The notes: a model not told the origin generated them from the sequence alone. DNA of 64,000 nucleotides from Mizugakiibacter sediminis (GCF_000953855.2 NZ_DF970134.1:1-64000); one strand, 5' to 3'. Counted from the first letter of the stretch, positions 21,131 to 30,449 are shown. Numbers and translations are program-made.

Positions 21131-22897
21131 ATGCGCGCGATGGACGCGATCGACCCGCCGGATATCCGCGAACTGCTGCGCAAGACGCAGGTCTTCGCCC
21201 ACCTCGACGATGCCCAGCTCGCCGCGCTGGAGGCCGAGCTGGTCTGGTTCAGCCTGCCTGGCGGGCAGACCCTGTTCGAGGCCGACCAGCCGCCGCAGGG
21301 CCTGTACGTGGTGCGCACCGGCAGCCTCGGCGTGTTCCATCCGCCGGTGGAGGGCGGGCCGCCGCGGCTGGCCGCGGTGCGCAGTCCGGGGCAGACGCTG
21401 GGCGAACTGGCGCTGATCACCGACCAGCCGCCCGGCGTCAGCCTGCGCGCGTTGCGCGACTCCGAACTGCTGTGGCTGTCGCGCGAAGGTTTCGACCGGC
21501 TGGTGCGCCGCCATCCGGAAGCGATGCTGGGCGCGGCGCGCATCGCCGTGCAGCAGGCGGCGATCCGCGCCACCGAGCGCGTCGCCAGCACGCCGCGCAC
21601 CTTCGTCGTGCTGGCGTTCGACGGCCAGGTCGACGCCCGCGGCGTGGTCGCGCAGTTGCGCCACGCGCTGTTGCCCTACGGCGACTGCCTGGTGATCGAC
21701 GCCGCGCTGGGCCACGGCCGCAGCAGCGAGTGGTACGCCGAGCGCGAGGCCGAATCGCACTTCGTGCTGTACCTCGCCGACGGCCCGGCGGAGTGGCGCC
21801 GGTTGTGCATCCGCCAGGCCGACGCCTTCCTGCTGCTGGTCAACGCCGGCCGCCGCGCCGAGCCCTGGCCCGAGGCCGGTCCGTTCGATCCGCGCCGCCC
21901 GCGCTTCCGCGCGCGCCACCTGCTGCTGCTGCATCCCGACGGCCGCATCCTGCCCGGCGCGGCACGGCGCTGGCTGGAGCAATTGCCGGCGGCGCGCCAC
22001 CACCACGTGCGCGGCCCGGCCGACATCGCCCGCGTCGCGCGCCTGATCAGCGGGCGCAGCACCGGCCTGGTGCTGTCCGGCGGCGGCGCGCGCGGCTTCG
22101 CCCACATCGGCGTGGTGCGCGCGCTGCGCGAGGCCGGCATCGCCATCGACGCGGTCGGCGGCACCAGCATCGGCGCCATCATCGGCGCCGGCGTGGCCTG
22201 CGGCTGGGACGACGCGGCGATGCTGGCCAACTACCGCCGCGCCTTCGTCGAGGGCAAGCCGCTGCGCGACTGGACGCTGCCGTTCATCGCCCTCACCCGC
22301 GGCCGCCGCACCAGCCTGCTGCTGCGCGAGGCGTTCGGCGCGCACGACATCGAGGATCTGCCGATCCCGTTCTTCTGCCTGTCCGCCGACCTCACCGGCG
22401 GCCACGCGGTGATCCACCGCGACGGCCCGTTGTGGCTGTGGTTGCGCGCCTCCAGCGCCATTCCCGGCGTGCTGCCGCCGGTGCTGCACCGCGGCCATGT
22501 CTACGTCGACGGCGCGGTGATCAACAACCTGCCGGTGGACGTGCTGCGCGAGGACGGGCTCGGCGAGATCATCGCCGTCGACATCGGCGCCGACGACGTG
22601 CTGCGCGCCGACGTCGAGGAATGGGAATCGCCGCCGTGGTGGCGGCTGGCGATGCAGCGCTGGCGCCACCGCGACGCCCCGCGACGCCCCGGCCTGATCT
22701 CGCTGCTGCTGCGCGCCGGCATGGTCAACGCCGAGGCCGCCGGCGCCGGCCGCCGCGCCGCGGCCGACCTGCTGCTGCATCCGTCGCTCGGCAACGTGCA
22801 ACTGCTCGACTGGCGCGGCTACGAGCGCATCGTCGAGGCCGGCTACGCCTACGCGCGCGACGCGCTGCCGAAGGCGGGCATCGTCTTCAGCGGGTGA
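21131..22897 (+). CDS. cNMP-binding-domain patatin-like phospholipase (NTE family)
   Basis: A 588-residue protein with two parts. Residues about 10-140 form a cyclic-nucleotide-binding-like domain (PGGQTLFEADQPPQGLYVV and GQTLGELALITDQP). A connecting region (150-310) precedes a patatin phospholipase: oxyanion GGGARGFAHIGV near 318, nucleophile GGTSIGAIIGAG near 342 and the Asp of DGAVINNLPVD near 460. This is the RssA/neuropathy-target-esterase architecture, acting on phospholipid or lysophospholipid at the membrane. I chose ATG 21131; ATG 21140 is also possible. It overlaps the 3' end of the facing aldehyde dehydrogenase gene by 11 bases. Confidence 0.9.
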   Translation: MRAMDAIDPPDIRELLRKTQVFAHLDDAQLAALEAELVWFSLPGGQTLFEADQPPQGLYVVRTGSLGVFHPPVEGGPPRLAAVRSPGQTLGELALITDQPPGVSLRALRDSELLWLSREGFDRLVRRHPEAMLGAARIAVQQAAIRATERVASTPRTFVVLAFDGQVDARGVVAQLRHALLPYGDCLVIDAALGHGRSSEWYAEREAESHFVLYLADGPAEWRRLCIRQADAFLLLVNAGRRAEPWPEAGPFDPRRPRFRARHLLLLHPDGRILPGAARRWLEQLPAARHHHVRGPADIARVARLISGRSTGLVLSGGGARGFAHIGVVRALREAGIAIDAVGGTSIGAIIGAGVACGWDDAAMLANYRRAFVEGKPLRDWTLPFIALTRGRRTSLLLREAFGAHDIEDLPIPFFCLSADLTGGHAVIHRDGPLWLWLRASSAIPGVLPPVLHRGHVYVDGAVINNLPVDVLREDGLGEIIAVDIGADDVLRADVEEWESPPWWRLAMQRWRHRDAPRRPGLISLLLRAGMVNAEAAGAGRRAAADLLLHPSLGNVQLLDWRGYERIVEAGYAYARDALPKAGIVFSG

Positions 22898-24299
22898 GGA
22901 AGCGCACGATGCGTTCGGCCAGCCTGCCGTAGGGCGGTCGCATCAGCGCCATCGACGACCAGCGCGCCTGGCGGAACACCGGCTTCTGCTTGCTGAAGGC
23001 GAGGAAGCCGGCGTGGCCGTGGTAATGGCCCATGCCGGAAGGGCCGACGCCGCCGAACGGTAGCGATTCCTGCGCGAAGTGCAGCACGGTGTCGTTGAGG
23101 CAGACGCCGCCGGCGACGGTGCGCTCGAGCACGCGCTCGCTACGCGCGCGGTCATGGTCGAAGTGGTACAGCGCCAGCGGCCGCGGCTGCGCGTTGACGT
23201 AGGCGATCGCCTCGTCGAAGGCGGCGTAGGTGAGGATCGGCAGGATCGGGCCGAAGATCTCCTCCTGCATCACGCGCATGTCGTCGTTGACGCCGAGCAG
23301 CAGGGTCGGCGCGAACACGCGGCGCGCGGGATCGTGCGCGCCGTCGTCGGGCAGCGTGATCGCCTGCGCGCCCTTGGCGCGCGCGTCCTCGACCAGCGCG
23401 GCCAGCCGCGCGTACTGGTGGTCGCCGACGATCGAGCTGTAGTCGGGCGAGTCGCGCAGGCCGGGATAGCGCGTCGTCACGTAGGCGCGCAGCGCCTCGA
23501 CGAAGGCGTCGCGCGCGCCTTCCGGCAGCAGCACGTAGTCGGGCGCGACGCAGGTCTGCCCGGCGTTGAGGAACTTGCCGGCGGCGATGCGCGCGGCGGC
23601 GGTGTCCAGCGGGTAATCCGGCGCGACGATCGCCGGCGACTTGCCGCCCAGCTCCAGCGTCACCGGCGTGAGATTGCCGGCGGCCTCGCGCATCACCTTG
23701 CGGCCGATCGCCGTGGAGCCGGTGAACAGCAGATGGTCGAACGGCAGCGCGGCGAACGCCGCCGCCGTCTCCGGGCCGCCCAGCACGGTGGTGACGCGCT
23801 CCGCGGGAAACACCGACGCCAGCAGTCCGCGCAGCAGCTCCGCCGTGCGCGGCGTGTGCTCGGACGGCTTCAGCATGACGTGGTTGCCGGCGCCGAGCGC
23901 GTCCACCAGCGGGATCAGCGCCAGGTTGACCGGATAGTTGGACGGCGCGATCACGCCGACCACGCCCAGCGGCTGGTAGCGGATCTCGCAGCGCGCCGGC
24001 CAGAACAGCCAGTCCGCCCACATGCGTTTCGGCCGCATCCAGCGGCGCAGGCGGCGGCGCACGTAGTCGATCTCGGCGAGCACGGTCATGCCGTCGCTCA
24101 ACAGGCTCTCGTGGCGCGAGCGGCGGCCGAAGTCGGCGCTCATCGCCGCGGCGAACTCCTCCAGTCGCGCCTTGAACGCGGCGCGCAGGCGCGCCAGGTC
24201 GTCCATGCGCTGCGCGTAGTCCGGCGTGCGCGCGTGCCAGGCCTCGCGCTGGCGCGCCAGCAGCGCGCGCAGTTCGGCAGGGGTGACGGGGGTGTCCAT
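22887..24299 (-). CDS. Aldehyde dehydrogenase, coniferyl-aldehyde-dehydrogenase type
   Basis: A 470-residue NAD(P)-dependent aldehyde dehydrogenase. It has the cofactor segment GVIAPSNYPVNL near residue 115, the general base Glu in LELGGKSP near 215 and the catalytic Cys in NAGQTCVAPDY near 250. A C-terminal hydrophobic/basic tail (about 435-470) may touch the membrane. The class-3-like layout with RRRLRRWMRPKRM near 80 and the C-terminal extension matches the CalB/fatty-aldehyde group; substrate may be aromatic or long-chain aldehydes. Start ATG 24299 is preferred over an upstream in-frame start. Divergent from the gamma-carbonic-anhydrase gene. Confidence 0.9.
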   Translation of the reverse strand: MDTPVTPAELRALLARQREAWHARTPDYAQRMDDLARLRAAFKARLEEFAAAMSADFGRRSRHESLLSDGMTVLAEIDYVRRRLRRWMRPKRMWADWLFWPARCEIRYQPLGVVGVIAPSNYPVNLALIPLVDALGAGNHVMLKPSEHTPRTAELLRGLLASVFPAERVTTVLGGPETAAAFAALPFDHLLFTGSTAIGRKVMREAAGNLTPVTLELGGKSPAIVAPDYPLDTAAARIAAGKFLNAGQTCVAPDYVLLPEGARDAFVEALRAYVTTRYPGLRDSPDYSSIVGDHQYARLAALVEDARAKGAQAITLPDDGAHDPARRVFAPTLLLGVNDDMRVMQEEIFGPILPILTYAAFDEAIAYVNAQPRPLALYHFDHDRARSERVLERTVAGGVCLNDTVLHFAQESLPFGGVGPSGMGHYHGHAGFLAFSKQKPVFRQARWSSMALMRPPYGRLAERIVRFLTR

Positions 24300-24358
24300 G
24301 CGCGACGGCTCCGCGATCGTCGATACTAGGATGCTCCCCCGCCGGACCCGAAAGCGCA

Positions 24359-24898
24359 ATGACCCCGATCCGACCGTACAAGGGCGTGTGGCCGCGCATC
24401 GCCGCGTCGGCCTACGTCGATCCCGCCGCCGTGGTGATCGGCGACGTCGAGCTGGGCGAGGACGCCTCGGTGTGGCCGGGCGCGGTGATCCGCGGCGACG
24501 TCAACGCCATCCGCATCGGTGCGCGCACCAGCGTGCAGGATGGCGCGATCCTGCACGTCACCCACGACGGCCCATACACGCCGGGCGGCCTGCCGCTGCT
24601 GATCGGCGCCGACGTCACCATCGGCCACGGCGCGATCCTGCACGCCTGCACCGTCGAGGACGCCTGCCTGATCGGCACGCGCGCCACGTTGCTGGACGGC
24701 GCGATCGTGCGCCGCCACGGCTTCGTCGGCGCCGGCGCGCTGCTGCCGCCGGGCAAGGAGGTCGGCACGGGCGAGCTGTGGCTGGGCAGCCCCGCGCGCT
24801 TCGCGCGCCGGCTGAGCGAACGCGAGATCGAGCAGCTGCACTATTCCGCGCAGCACTACGTGCGCGTCAAGAACGCGCACCTCGCCTTGGCGGGCTGA
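24359..24898 (+). CDS. Gamma-class carbonic anhydrase-like hexapeptide protein
   Basis: A 179-residue left-handed beta-helix protein of the YrdA/CaiE group. Hexapeptide turns run from about residue 20 to 145 (VVIGDVELGEDASVWPGAVI). Three zinc-ligand histidines are visible in ILHVTHDG (about 64-71) and IGHGAILHAC (about 87-96). The C-terminal helix begins near 145. Whether it hydrates CO2 or binds another small molecule is not certain for this subfamily. The start ATG is 59 bases from the start of the divergent aldehyde dehydrogenase gene. Confidence 0.92.
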   Translation: MTPIRPYKGVWPRIAASAYVDPAAVVIGDVELGEDASVWPGAVIRGDVNAIRIGARTSVQDGAILHVTHDGPYTPGGLPLLIGADVTIGHGAILHACTVEDACLIGTRATLLDGAIVRRHGFVGAGALLPPGKEVGTGELWLGSPARFARRLSEREIEQLHYSAQHYVRVKNAHLALAG

Positions 24899-24914
24899 GC
24901 CGCGCGGCGCGGTT

Positions 24915-25211
24915 TCAGGCGGCGCCGGAGACGGGCGCCGCGCCCTCGTCCAGCGCCTCGCGCGCGCGCTGCTGCAGCGCCGCCCAGTGGCGCGCATGGG
25001 CATCGGCGTGCGGCGTGGTGCCGGCGATCTGCCGCAGCACCGCCGCGTAGCGCTCCAGCTTCCGCGTCGCGTCCGCCAGCGCCGCCTCGGCCTCGCCGGC
25101 GTCGACCACGCGCCGCTTGCGGTCGCGGCAGACGCCGATGCAGGGTTGCGGCGCCTCGATGCGGCCGCAGCCGATGCACTGCCAGATCTCGATCACTTCC
25201 ATCGCGTTCAC
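24915..25211 (-). CDS. Small cysteine-rich hypothetical protein
   Basis: A 98-residue protein. The N-terminus holds WQCIGCGRIEAPQPCIGVC (about residues 10-28), a CxxC-x8-CxxxC cluster suited to a structural zinc or metal site. A basic RDRKRR and a helical, Ala/Arg-rich remainder follow. A similar N-terminal motif occurs in uncharacterised proteobacterial proteins (my recollection); no function is known to me. Two ATGs are possible (25211 and 25202). It is convergent with the carbonic anhydrase gene (16-base gap) and 78 bases downstream of nothing on its own strand but the antiporter's far end, so it is probably its own transcript. Confidence 0.7.
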   Translation of the reverse strand: MNAMEVIEIWQCIGCGRIEAPQPCIGVCRDRKRRVVDAGEAEAALADATRKLERYAAVLRQIAGTTPHADAHARHWAALQQRAREALDEGAAPVSGAA

Positions 25212-25289
25212 CGCATGCGCGGAGAGACCTTTGCAGTCTAGCGCCGTGCCCGGCGCGTGCGGCTGATGCGGGTCAAGCGGCGGCCGCGT

Positions 25290-26615
25290 TCAGGCGGGTT
25301 CCGCCGCCGCCGCGGCGCGACGCTGCGGCCAGCCGAAGGCGATGCCGGCCAGCGTCGCCAGGCCCAGCATCCAGCAGTAGTGCACGTGCCCGGCCAGCGC
25401 CAGCGGCGACAGCCCGGCGATCGAGCCGGCCAGCAGGATCTGCGCACCGTACGGCAGCACGCCCTGCAGCACGCAGGTGAAGGTGTCGAGCAGGCTGGCG
25501 CTGCGGCCGGGACGGATGCCGTGGCGTTCGGCGAGCTCCTTCGCCACCGGCCCGGTGATCAGCACGGCCACGGTGTTGTTGGCGGTGAACACGTCGGCCA
25601 GCGCGCCCAACGCGCCGATGCCGAGCTCGCCCGCGCGCCGCCCTTCGCGCCCGCGCGTCAGCCGCGCCACCGCCTGCGCCAGCCAGGCCAGCCCGCCCTG
25701 CTCGCGCATCAGCGCGCCGAGGCCGCCCACCAGCATCGACAGCAGGGTGATCTCGACCATGCTCTCGAAACCGGCGTAGATGTCGCCGGCCAGCGTCGCG
25801 AACGCGTAGCCCGGCTTCAGCGCCAGCCCCAGCGCGCCGGCCAGCGCGATGCCCAGCGCCAGCACCGCCAGCACGTCGACGCCGGCCACCGCCAGCGCCA
25901 GCACGACGAGATACGGCAGGGCGAGGGCGGCCGGCGCCGGCGCGGGCGCCGCGCCCGCGCCGCCCGCGTGCATCGCGGCGAGCAGCGCCAGCGTGGCCAG
26001 CGCGGCGGGCGCGGCGATCCACACGTTCTCGCGGAACTTGTCGCGCATCGCCGCGCCTTGCGTGCGCGTGGCGGCGATGGTGGTGTCGGAGATCACCGAC
26101 AGGTTGTCGCCGAACATCGCGCCGCCGACCACGGTGCCCATCGCCAGCGCCACGTCGACGCCGGCGGCGCGCGCCAGGCCCAGCGCGATCGGCGCCACCG
26201 CGGCGATCGTGCCCATCGACGTGCCCATCGCCAGCGACACCAGCGCGGCGACCGCGAACAGGCCCGGCAGCACCAGCCCCGGCGGTATCACCGCCAGCCC
26301 GAGATACACCGCGGCATCGACGCCGCCGATCGCGCGGCTGACCCTGGCGAACGCGCCGGCCAGCAGGAAGATCAGGCACATCAGCATCACGTTCGGCTCG
26401 CCCATGCCGGCGAGCAGGGTGTCGGCCGGCGCGCGCCTGCCGCGCCGGCCGAACGCCAGCGCCAGCGCGATCGCCGGCAGGATCGCCACCGGCGCGCGCA
26501 GCTTGTAGAAGCCCATCGCTTCGCCGTGCAGGCTGAAGTACAGGCCGGCGCCGAAGAACAGCAGCAGGAACAGCGCGAGCGGCAGCAGGGCCCGCGCCGA
26601 AGGGCGATCGTGCAT
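25290..26615 (-). CDS. NhaC-family Na+/H+ antiporter
   Basis: A 441-residue polytopic inner-membrane protein with about ten to twelve hydrophobic segments. The family signature MGTSMGTIAAVAPIALG is near residue 130 and GGAMFGDNLSVISDTTIAA near 165, the conserved acidic transport region. A second homologous region (ALADVFTANNTVAVLITG) is near 355. Such carriers exchange cytoplasmic Na+ (or organic cations/malate) for protons. No ribosome-binding site is evident. A perfect 12-bp hairpin ends 22 bases before the ATG (26637-26663). It follows plsB on the same strand with a 139-base gap. Confidence 0.9.
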   Translation of the reverse strand: MHDRPSARALLPLALFLLLFFGAGLYFSLHGEAMGFYKLRAPVAILPAIALALAFGRRGRRAPADTLLAGMGEPNVMLMCLIFLLAGAFARVSRAIGGVDAAVYLGLAVIPPGLVLPGLFAVAALVSLAMGTSMGTIAAVAPIALGLARAAGVDVALAMGTVVGGAMFGDNLSVISDTTIAATRTQGAAMRDKFRENVWIAAPAALATLALLAAMHAGGAGAAPAPAPAALALPYLVVLALAVAGVDVLAVLALGIALAGALGLALKPGYAFATLAGDIYAGFESMVEITLLSMLVGGLGALMREQGGLAWLAQAVARLTRGREGRRAGELGIGALGALADVFTANNTVAVLITGPVAKELAERHGIRPGRSASLLDTFTCVLQGVLPYGAQILLAGSIAGLSPLALAGHVHYCWMLGLATLAGIAFGWPQRRAAAAAEPA

Positions 26616-26636
26616 GGAGGCGGATCCGAGGGACGC

Positions 26637-26663
26637 GCCGTTTGTTGCGGCGCAACAAACGGC
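26637..26663. repeat. Perfect 12-bp hairpin between plsB and the antiporter gene
   Basis: GCCGTTTGTTGC, loop GGC, GCAACAAACGGC, 22 bases upstream of the antiporter start. No T-run. Its AT-rich stem contrasts with the surroundings; it could be an operator in the antiporter's promoter region or an end signal for plsB. Confidence 0.6.
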
Positions 26664-26705
26664 AGTCTAGCCGTTTGGATGGCTGAACGCAAAAGGCGGG
26701 GAGCA

Positions 26706-26719
26706 GGGAGACGGGAGAT
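26706..26719. repeat. GGGAGACGGGAGAT short intergenic repeat
   Basis: Copy of a short motif seen again beside rep (33516-33534) and in inverse orientation before tdk (33638-33661). Located downstream of plsB. Confidence 0.5.
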
Positions 26720-26754
26720 GAGGCGCGGCGGGCGCGCGTTGGCGCGGCGGCGGT

Positions 26755-29301
26755 TCAGGCGCCGCCCTGCGCGGCGGCGGGCGGTTCGGCGGGCGCGGCT
26801 TCGGCGCCCGGAGTGATCTTCAGGATCGAGTGGCGCAGCTCGCGGGTCAGGATCACGCGCGCCTCCTGCGCGACCGCGGCCAGTTCCGGCGCGAAGTCCA
26901 GCTTGCCGTCGGCGTCCGGCCAGATCACGCGGCGTTCGCGCAGCTTCTGGATGAAGCCGCGGAACAGGCTCTTGTCGAAGAACTCCGGCGCGGCCAGTTC
27001 GTGCAGCATGCCGAGGCGCTGCGCGGTCAGCGTGCAGACGTTCTCCAGCTCGGCGGCGCTGAGCGTGCGTGGCCCGTTCTTCACCAGCGCGGCGATGGCG
27101 ATGTAGTAGCGTTCGAACGCCTGCAGCAGGCTGCGCGCGATGGTGCGCAATTGGTAGGCCGCGTCGCCTTGCCCCGGCCCGCGCTGGTAGACGCGGCCCT
27201 CGCCGCTCGATTCCAGCAGGCCGCGCTGGGCGAAGAAGTCCAGCGTGGCCTGGATGCGCGCGACGAAGCCGTCCTCGTCCCAGGGCAGGAACAATTCGGC
27301 CTGCAGGAACGGATAGACCAGGCGGCCGAGGCGCTGCACCGAGGCGCGCGCCATGCGCCGGTTGTTGAGGAAGCACGCCGCCACCCACGCCGCGGTGGCG
27401 AACAGGTGCAGCACGTTGTTGCGGAAGTAGCTGAGCAGCACCGCCTGGTCGCCCTCGGTGACCAGCACGTCGCCCAGCGGATGCGCGACGCGGCGGATCC
27501 AGCCCATGCGTTCGCCGTAGGCGACGATCTCGGCCGGCGACGCCGGCGTGATGGTGACGCGGTCGGAGTACGGCAGCTCTTCCAGCAGCGCCTTCGACAG
27601 CTCGAGCTGCGCCAGCAGGTCGGCTTCGGCGATGGCGTGCTTGGGCGTCGACAGCAGCACCAGCGCCAGCAGGTTGATCGGGTTGACGTCGGCGGCGCGG
27701 TTGACGTTGACCTGGATGCGCGCGGCCAGCGCGTCGATCACGCCGGGGAACCAGCCCTGGCGCGCGTCGATGTCCTCGCCGGCCTGGCGCCACTCGGGCG
27801 CCGCGGCGTCCAGCAGCGGCGTCAGGAACACCGGCTCGCCGAAGTTGATGGTGACGCGGCCGTAGCGTTGGCGCAGCAGCGTCCGCAGCCCGCGCAGCAG
27901 GCCGAGCAGCGACTCCTTCTCCTTCGGCTGCCCGGACAGCTCGCCGATGTAGCTCTTGCCCTCCATCAGCTTCTCGTAGCCGACGTACACGGGCTGGAAC
28001 ACCACCGGCCGGCGCGGCGTGCGCAGGAACGCGCGCACGGTCATCGCCAGCATGCCGCCGCGCGGCGCCAGCAGGCGGCCGGTGCGCGAGCGGCCGCCTT
28101 CGATGAAGTACTCCAGCGGCACGCCGCGCGCGACCAGCTGCGCCAGGTACTCGTTGAACACCACCGAGTACAGCGCGTTGCCCTTGAAGCTGCGGCGCAG
28201 GAAGAAGGCGCCGCCGCGGCGCAGGATCGGCCCGATCACCGGCAGGTTGAGGTTGACGCCGGCGGCGATGTGCGGCACCACGATGCCGCTCTGGTAGAGC
28301 TGGTAGCTCAGCAGCAGGTAGTCGGCGTGGCTGCGGTGGCAGGGCACGTAGACCACCTCGTGGCCGGGCGCGATCGCGCGCAGGCTGTCGAGGTGGTGCA
28401 TGGCGATGCCGTCGTACAGCTTGTTCCAGAACCACGACAGCAGGAACGAGGCCGAACGCACCACCGGGTGCGAATAGTCGGCGGCGATCTCCAGCGCGAA
28501 GTCCTGCGCGCGCCGCCAGGCGCGCGCGTAGCTGATGCGCTCCTTGGCGGCGGTGGCGGCGATCGCCGCGCGCACCGGCTCGGCGTTCAGCACGGAATCG
28601 ACGACGGTGCGCCGGTGCGACAGGTCGGGGCCGATCACCGCGGCGCGGATGCGGCGGAAGTGCGCGCGCAGCACGCGCGAGACCTTGCGCACCAGCCGCT
28701 CCGGGCGTTCGCCGCCGGCCTCGTCCAGCACCTGCCGCAGGCTGACCGGCGGCGAGAAATGCACGACGGTGTCGCGGCCGTTCAGCAGCAAGGCCAGCAG
28801 GCGGCGAAAGCGGCCGACCACCACCCAGTTCTCCGAGAACAGCACGCTGAACCAGCCCGACTGGCGGTTGGGCGCGCGCCCGACGTAGATCGCCACCGGC
28901 ACCAGCTGCACGTCGCGGCCGGACTGCGCTTCCAGCGCGCGCATCAGCTGGCGCAGCGCCTCGCGCGGGTTGCGCTTGCGCGTGCGCCCCAGCAGCCAGC
29001 CGTCGCGGCGGCTCAGCGCGAACATCGCGCGGCGCTGCCGCAGCGGCAGGCCGCGGATCGGTGCCAAGGGACTGGGCAGGCCGGCCTCGCGGCAGGCGCG
29101 TTCGAGGATCAGCGCGTCGGACAGGCCGTGGCGCTCGATCACGTAGCACACCGGCACGTCGGGCTTCAGCAGCGCGGCGGGTTCGGCCGGATCGCGCTTC
29201 AGGCGCAGCCACGGCTCGAGCAGGCGCCCGAGCAGCGAGAACCACCACGGCGCGTGCGTGTCGGCGGCGTCGGGGCTCAGGTGCTGCTGCATGGTGTCCA
29301 T
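26755..29301 (-). CDS. plsB: Glycerol-3-phosphate 1-O-acyltransferase
   Basis: An 848-residue PlsB, the membrane enzyme that adds the first acyl chain to glycerol 3-phosphate in phospholipid synthesis. The acyltransferase motifs are in order: PCHRSHADYLLL (HX4D) near residue 320, GGAFFLRRSFKGN near 365, FIEGGRSRTGR near 400 and the fourth block VYVGYEKLMEG near 430. Length is close to the E. coli enzyme (807). I chose ATG 29301 (MDTMQQHLS); ATG 29292 is close by, and the longer Arg/Pro-rich extension upstream is not protein-like. It follows the lipoprotein gene by 31 bases, so both are probably one transcript. Confidence 0.95.
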   Translation of the reverse strand: MDTMQQHLSPDAADTHAPWWFSLLGRLLEPWLRLKRDPAEPAALLKPDVPVCYVIERHGLSDALILERACREAGLPSPLAPIRGLPLRQRRAMFALSRRDGWLLGRTRKRNPREALRQLMRALEAQSGRDVQLVPVAIYVGRAPNRQSGWFSVLFSENWVVVGRFRRLLALLLNGRDTVVHFSPPVSLRQVLDEAGGERPERLVRKVSRVLRAHFRRIRAAVIGPDLSHRRTVVDSVLNAEPVRAAIAATAAKERISYARAWRRAQDFALEIAADYSHPVVRSASFLLSWFWNKLYDGIAMHHLDSLRAIAPGHEVVYVPCHRSHADYLLLSYQLYQSGIVVPHIAAGVNLNLPVIGPILRRGGAFFLRRSFKGNALYSVVFNEYLAQLVARGVPLEYFIEGGRSRTGRLLAPRGGMLAMTVRAFLRTPRRPVVFQPVYVGYEKLMEGKSYIGELSGQPKEKESLLGLLRGLRTLLRQRYGRVTINFGEPVFLTPLLDAAAPEWRQAGEDIDARQGWFPGVIDALAARIQVNVNRAADVNPINLLALVLLSTPKHAIAEADLLAQLELSKALLEELPYSDRVTITPASPAEIVAYGERMGWIRRVAHPLGDVLVTEGDQAVLLSYFRNNVLHLFATAAWVAACFLNNRRMARASVQRLGRLVYPFLQAELFLPWDEDGFVARIQATLDFFAQRGLLESSGEGRVYQRGPGQGDAAYQLRTIARSLLQAFERYYIAIAALVKNGPRTLSAAELENVCTLTAQRLGMLHELAAPEFFDKSLFRGFIQKLRERRVIWPDADGKLDFAPELAAVAQEARVILTRELRHSILKITPGAEAAPAEPPAAAQGGA

Positions 29302-29332
29302 GGGCCGGAGGCGGCCGGCGCGGCCGCCGTGC

Positions 29333-30271
29333 TCACTGCGCGGACGGTTCGCCGGCCGGCGCGTTCGCCGCGGCGGGCGGCGCGGCGCTCGCCGCGGTGG
29401 CGGTCTGCGCGGCGCGCGCCTTGACGCGCGCCTCCAGCGCATCGCGGTCGTACCAGCGGCCGTCGCGCTGCACCATCGTCGTCTCGCCGCTGATCGGCTT
29501 GCCGAACAGGGTGTAGGTCACCTTCAGGCGCGCGGTCTGGCCGTCGTTGGACAGCGTCTCCACCTTGGCCGAATCCAGCACCTGGTCGATGTCGAGGCCG
29601 TAGATGGCGGTCAGCCGCTTGAAGCCCTGCCAGGCCAGGCCGTACTTCTGCACGGCCTGCGCATAGGGCAGCGCGCGCGCCTGGTCGAGGCTCTTCAGAT
29701 CGAGCCTGCGCGCCGTGTCGCAGATCACCGCGATCGCCTGCTGCGCCTTGGCCGGGTCGGTCCAGGCCACGCCCTGCGCCCATTGCGCCAGCGCCGCCAG
29801 CGCCTCCTTGGCCTGCGCCTTCTGCGCGGCGGTGAGGTCGGCGGACTGGTCGATCGCGGTGCCGAGCATGGTCTGGCCGATGCCGATCATGGTCGGCAAC
29901 TGGTCCTTGTACTGCTGCTCGAACGCGGCCAGCTGCGGCTTGAGCTGGGCGAACAGCTGCTGCTCGGCGCCGGGCGCGGTCAACCGCTGCATGGTCGAGG
30001 CGAACTTGCGGCGGTCCTCGTCGGTGATGTCCGACACCGCGAGGTGTTCGCGCTCCCAGTCCGCCCGCTGCGCCTGGTATTCCTGCGGCGGCAGGGTCGC
30101 CTGGGCCAGGCCGTCGAAGTCGCCCGCCTTCAGCAGCCGCGTCGCGGTCAGCACCGCGCCCTCCGGCGTGCGCGTGTCGGCGGTCGGCGAGGCCGGCTGC
30201 TTGCCGCAGGCGGCCAGCAGCCCGGCCGCGACCAGGGCGACAAGCGCGAGGCGGAACAAGGCCTTAGGCAT
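29333..30271 (-). CDS. Uncharacterised lipoprotein upstream of plsB
   Basis: A 312-residue exported lipoprotein: a lysine-containing signal segment, a hydrophobic stretch and lipobox LLAAC at about residues 18-22, followed by G, so probably sorted to the outer membrane. The mature part is helical and charged up to about 215, then a beta-rich section (VKVTYTLFGKPISGETTMVQ) near 250 that resembles an NTF2-like/DUF-type domain, and an Ala/Pro tail. I do not recognise the family. It directly precedes plsB (31-base gap), which suggests an envelope role. Confidence 0.8.
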   Translation of the reverse strand: MPKALFRLALVALVAAGLLAACGKQPASPTADTRTPEGAVLTATRLLKAGDFDGLAQATLPPQEYQAQRADWEREHLAVSDITDEDRRKFASTMQRLTAPGAEQQLFAQLKPQLAAFEQQYKDQLPTMIGIGQTMLGTAIDQSADLTAAQKAQAKEALAALAQWAQGVAWTDPAKAQQAIAVICDTARRLDLKSLDQARALPYAQAVQKYGLAWQGFKRLTAIYGLDIDQVLDSAKVETLSNDGQTARLKVTYTLFGKPISGETTMVQRDGRWYDRDALEARVKARAAQTATAASAAPPAAANAPAGEPSAQ

Positions 30272-30418
30272 GATCGGATTCCATGGGAAAGTCGCGGGAG
30301 GTTAGGGGCTGCGGGAGGGCCAGGCAAGTGTGGGGCGCCCCGGACGTGTCGCAGCCGCCGGATCGGCCGACCATGTTCGCATGCCCCGGATTCAGGAGGC
30401 GTTAGCGGCGAGCGGGCA

Positions 30419-30449
30419 AGAAAAACCCGATGGCCGGACGACCATCGGG
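30419..30449 (-). terminator. Rho-independent terminator downstream of the phosphatase/possible sRNA
   Basis: On the minus strand: CCCGATGG, 8-base loop, CCATCGGG, then TTTTTCTT. A textbook terminator about 150 bases after the phosphatase stop codon. Confidence 0.9.
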
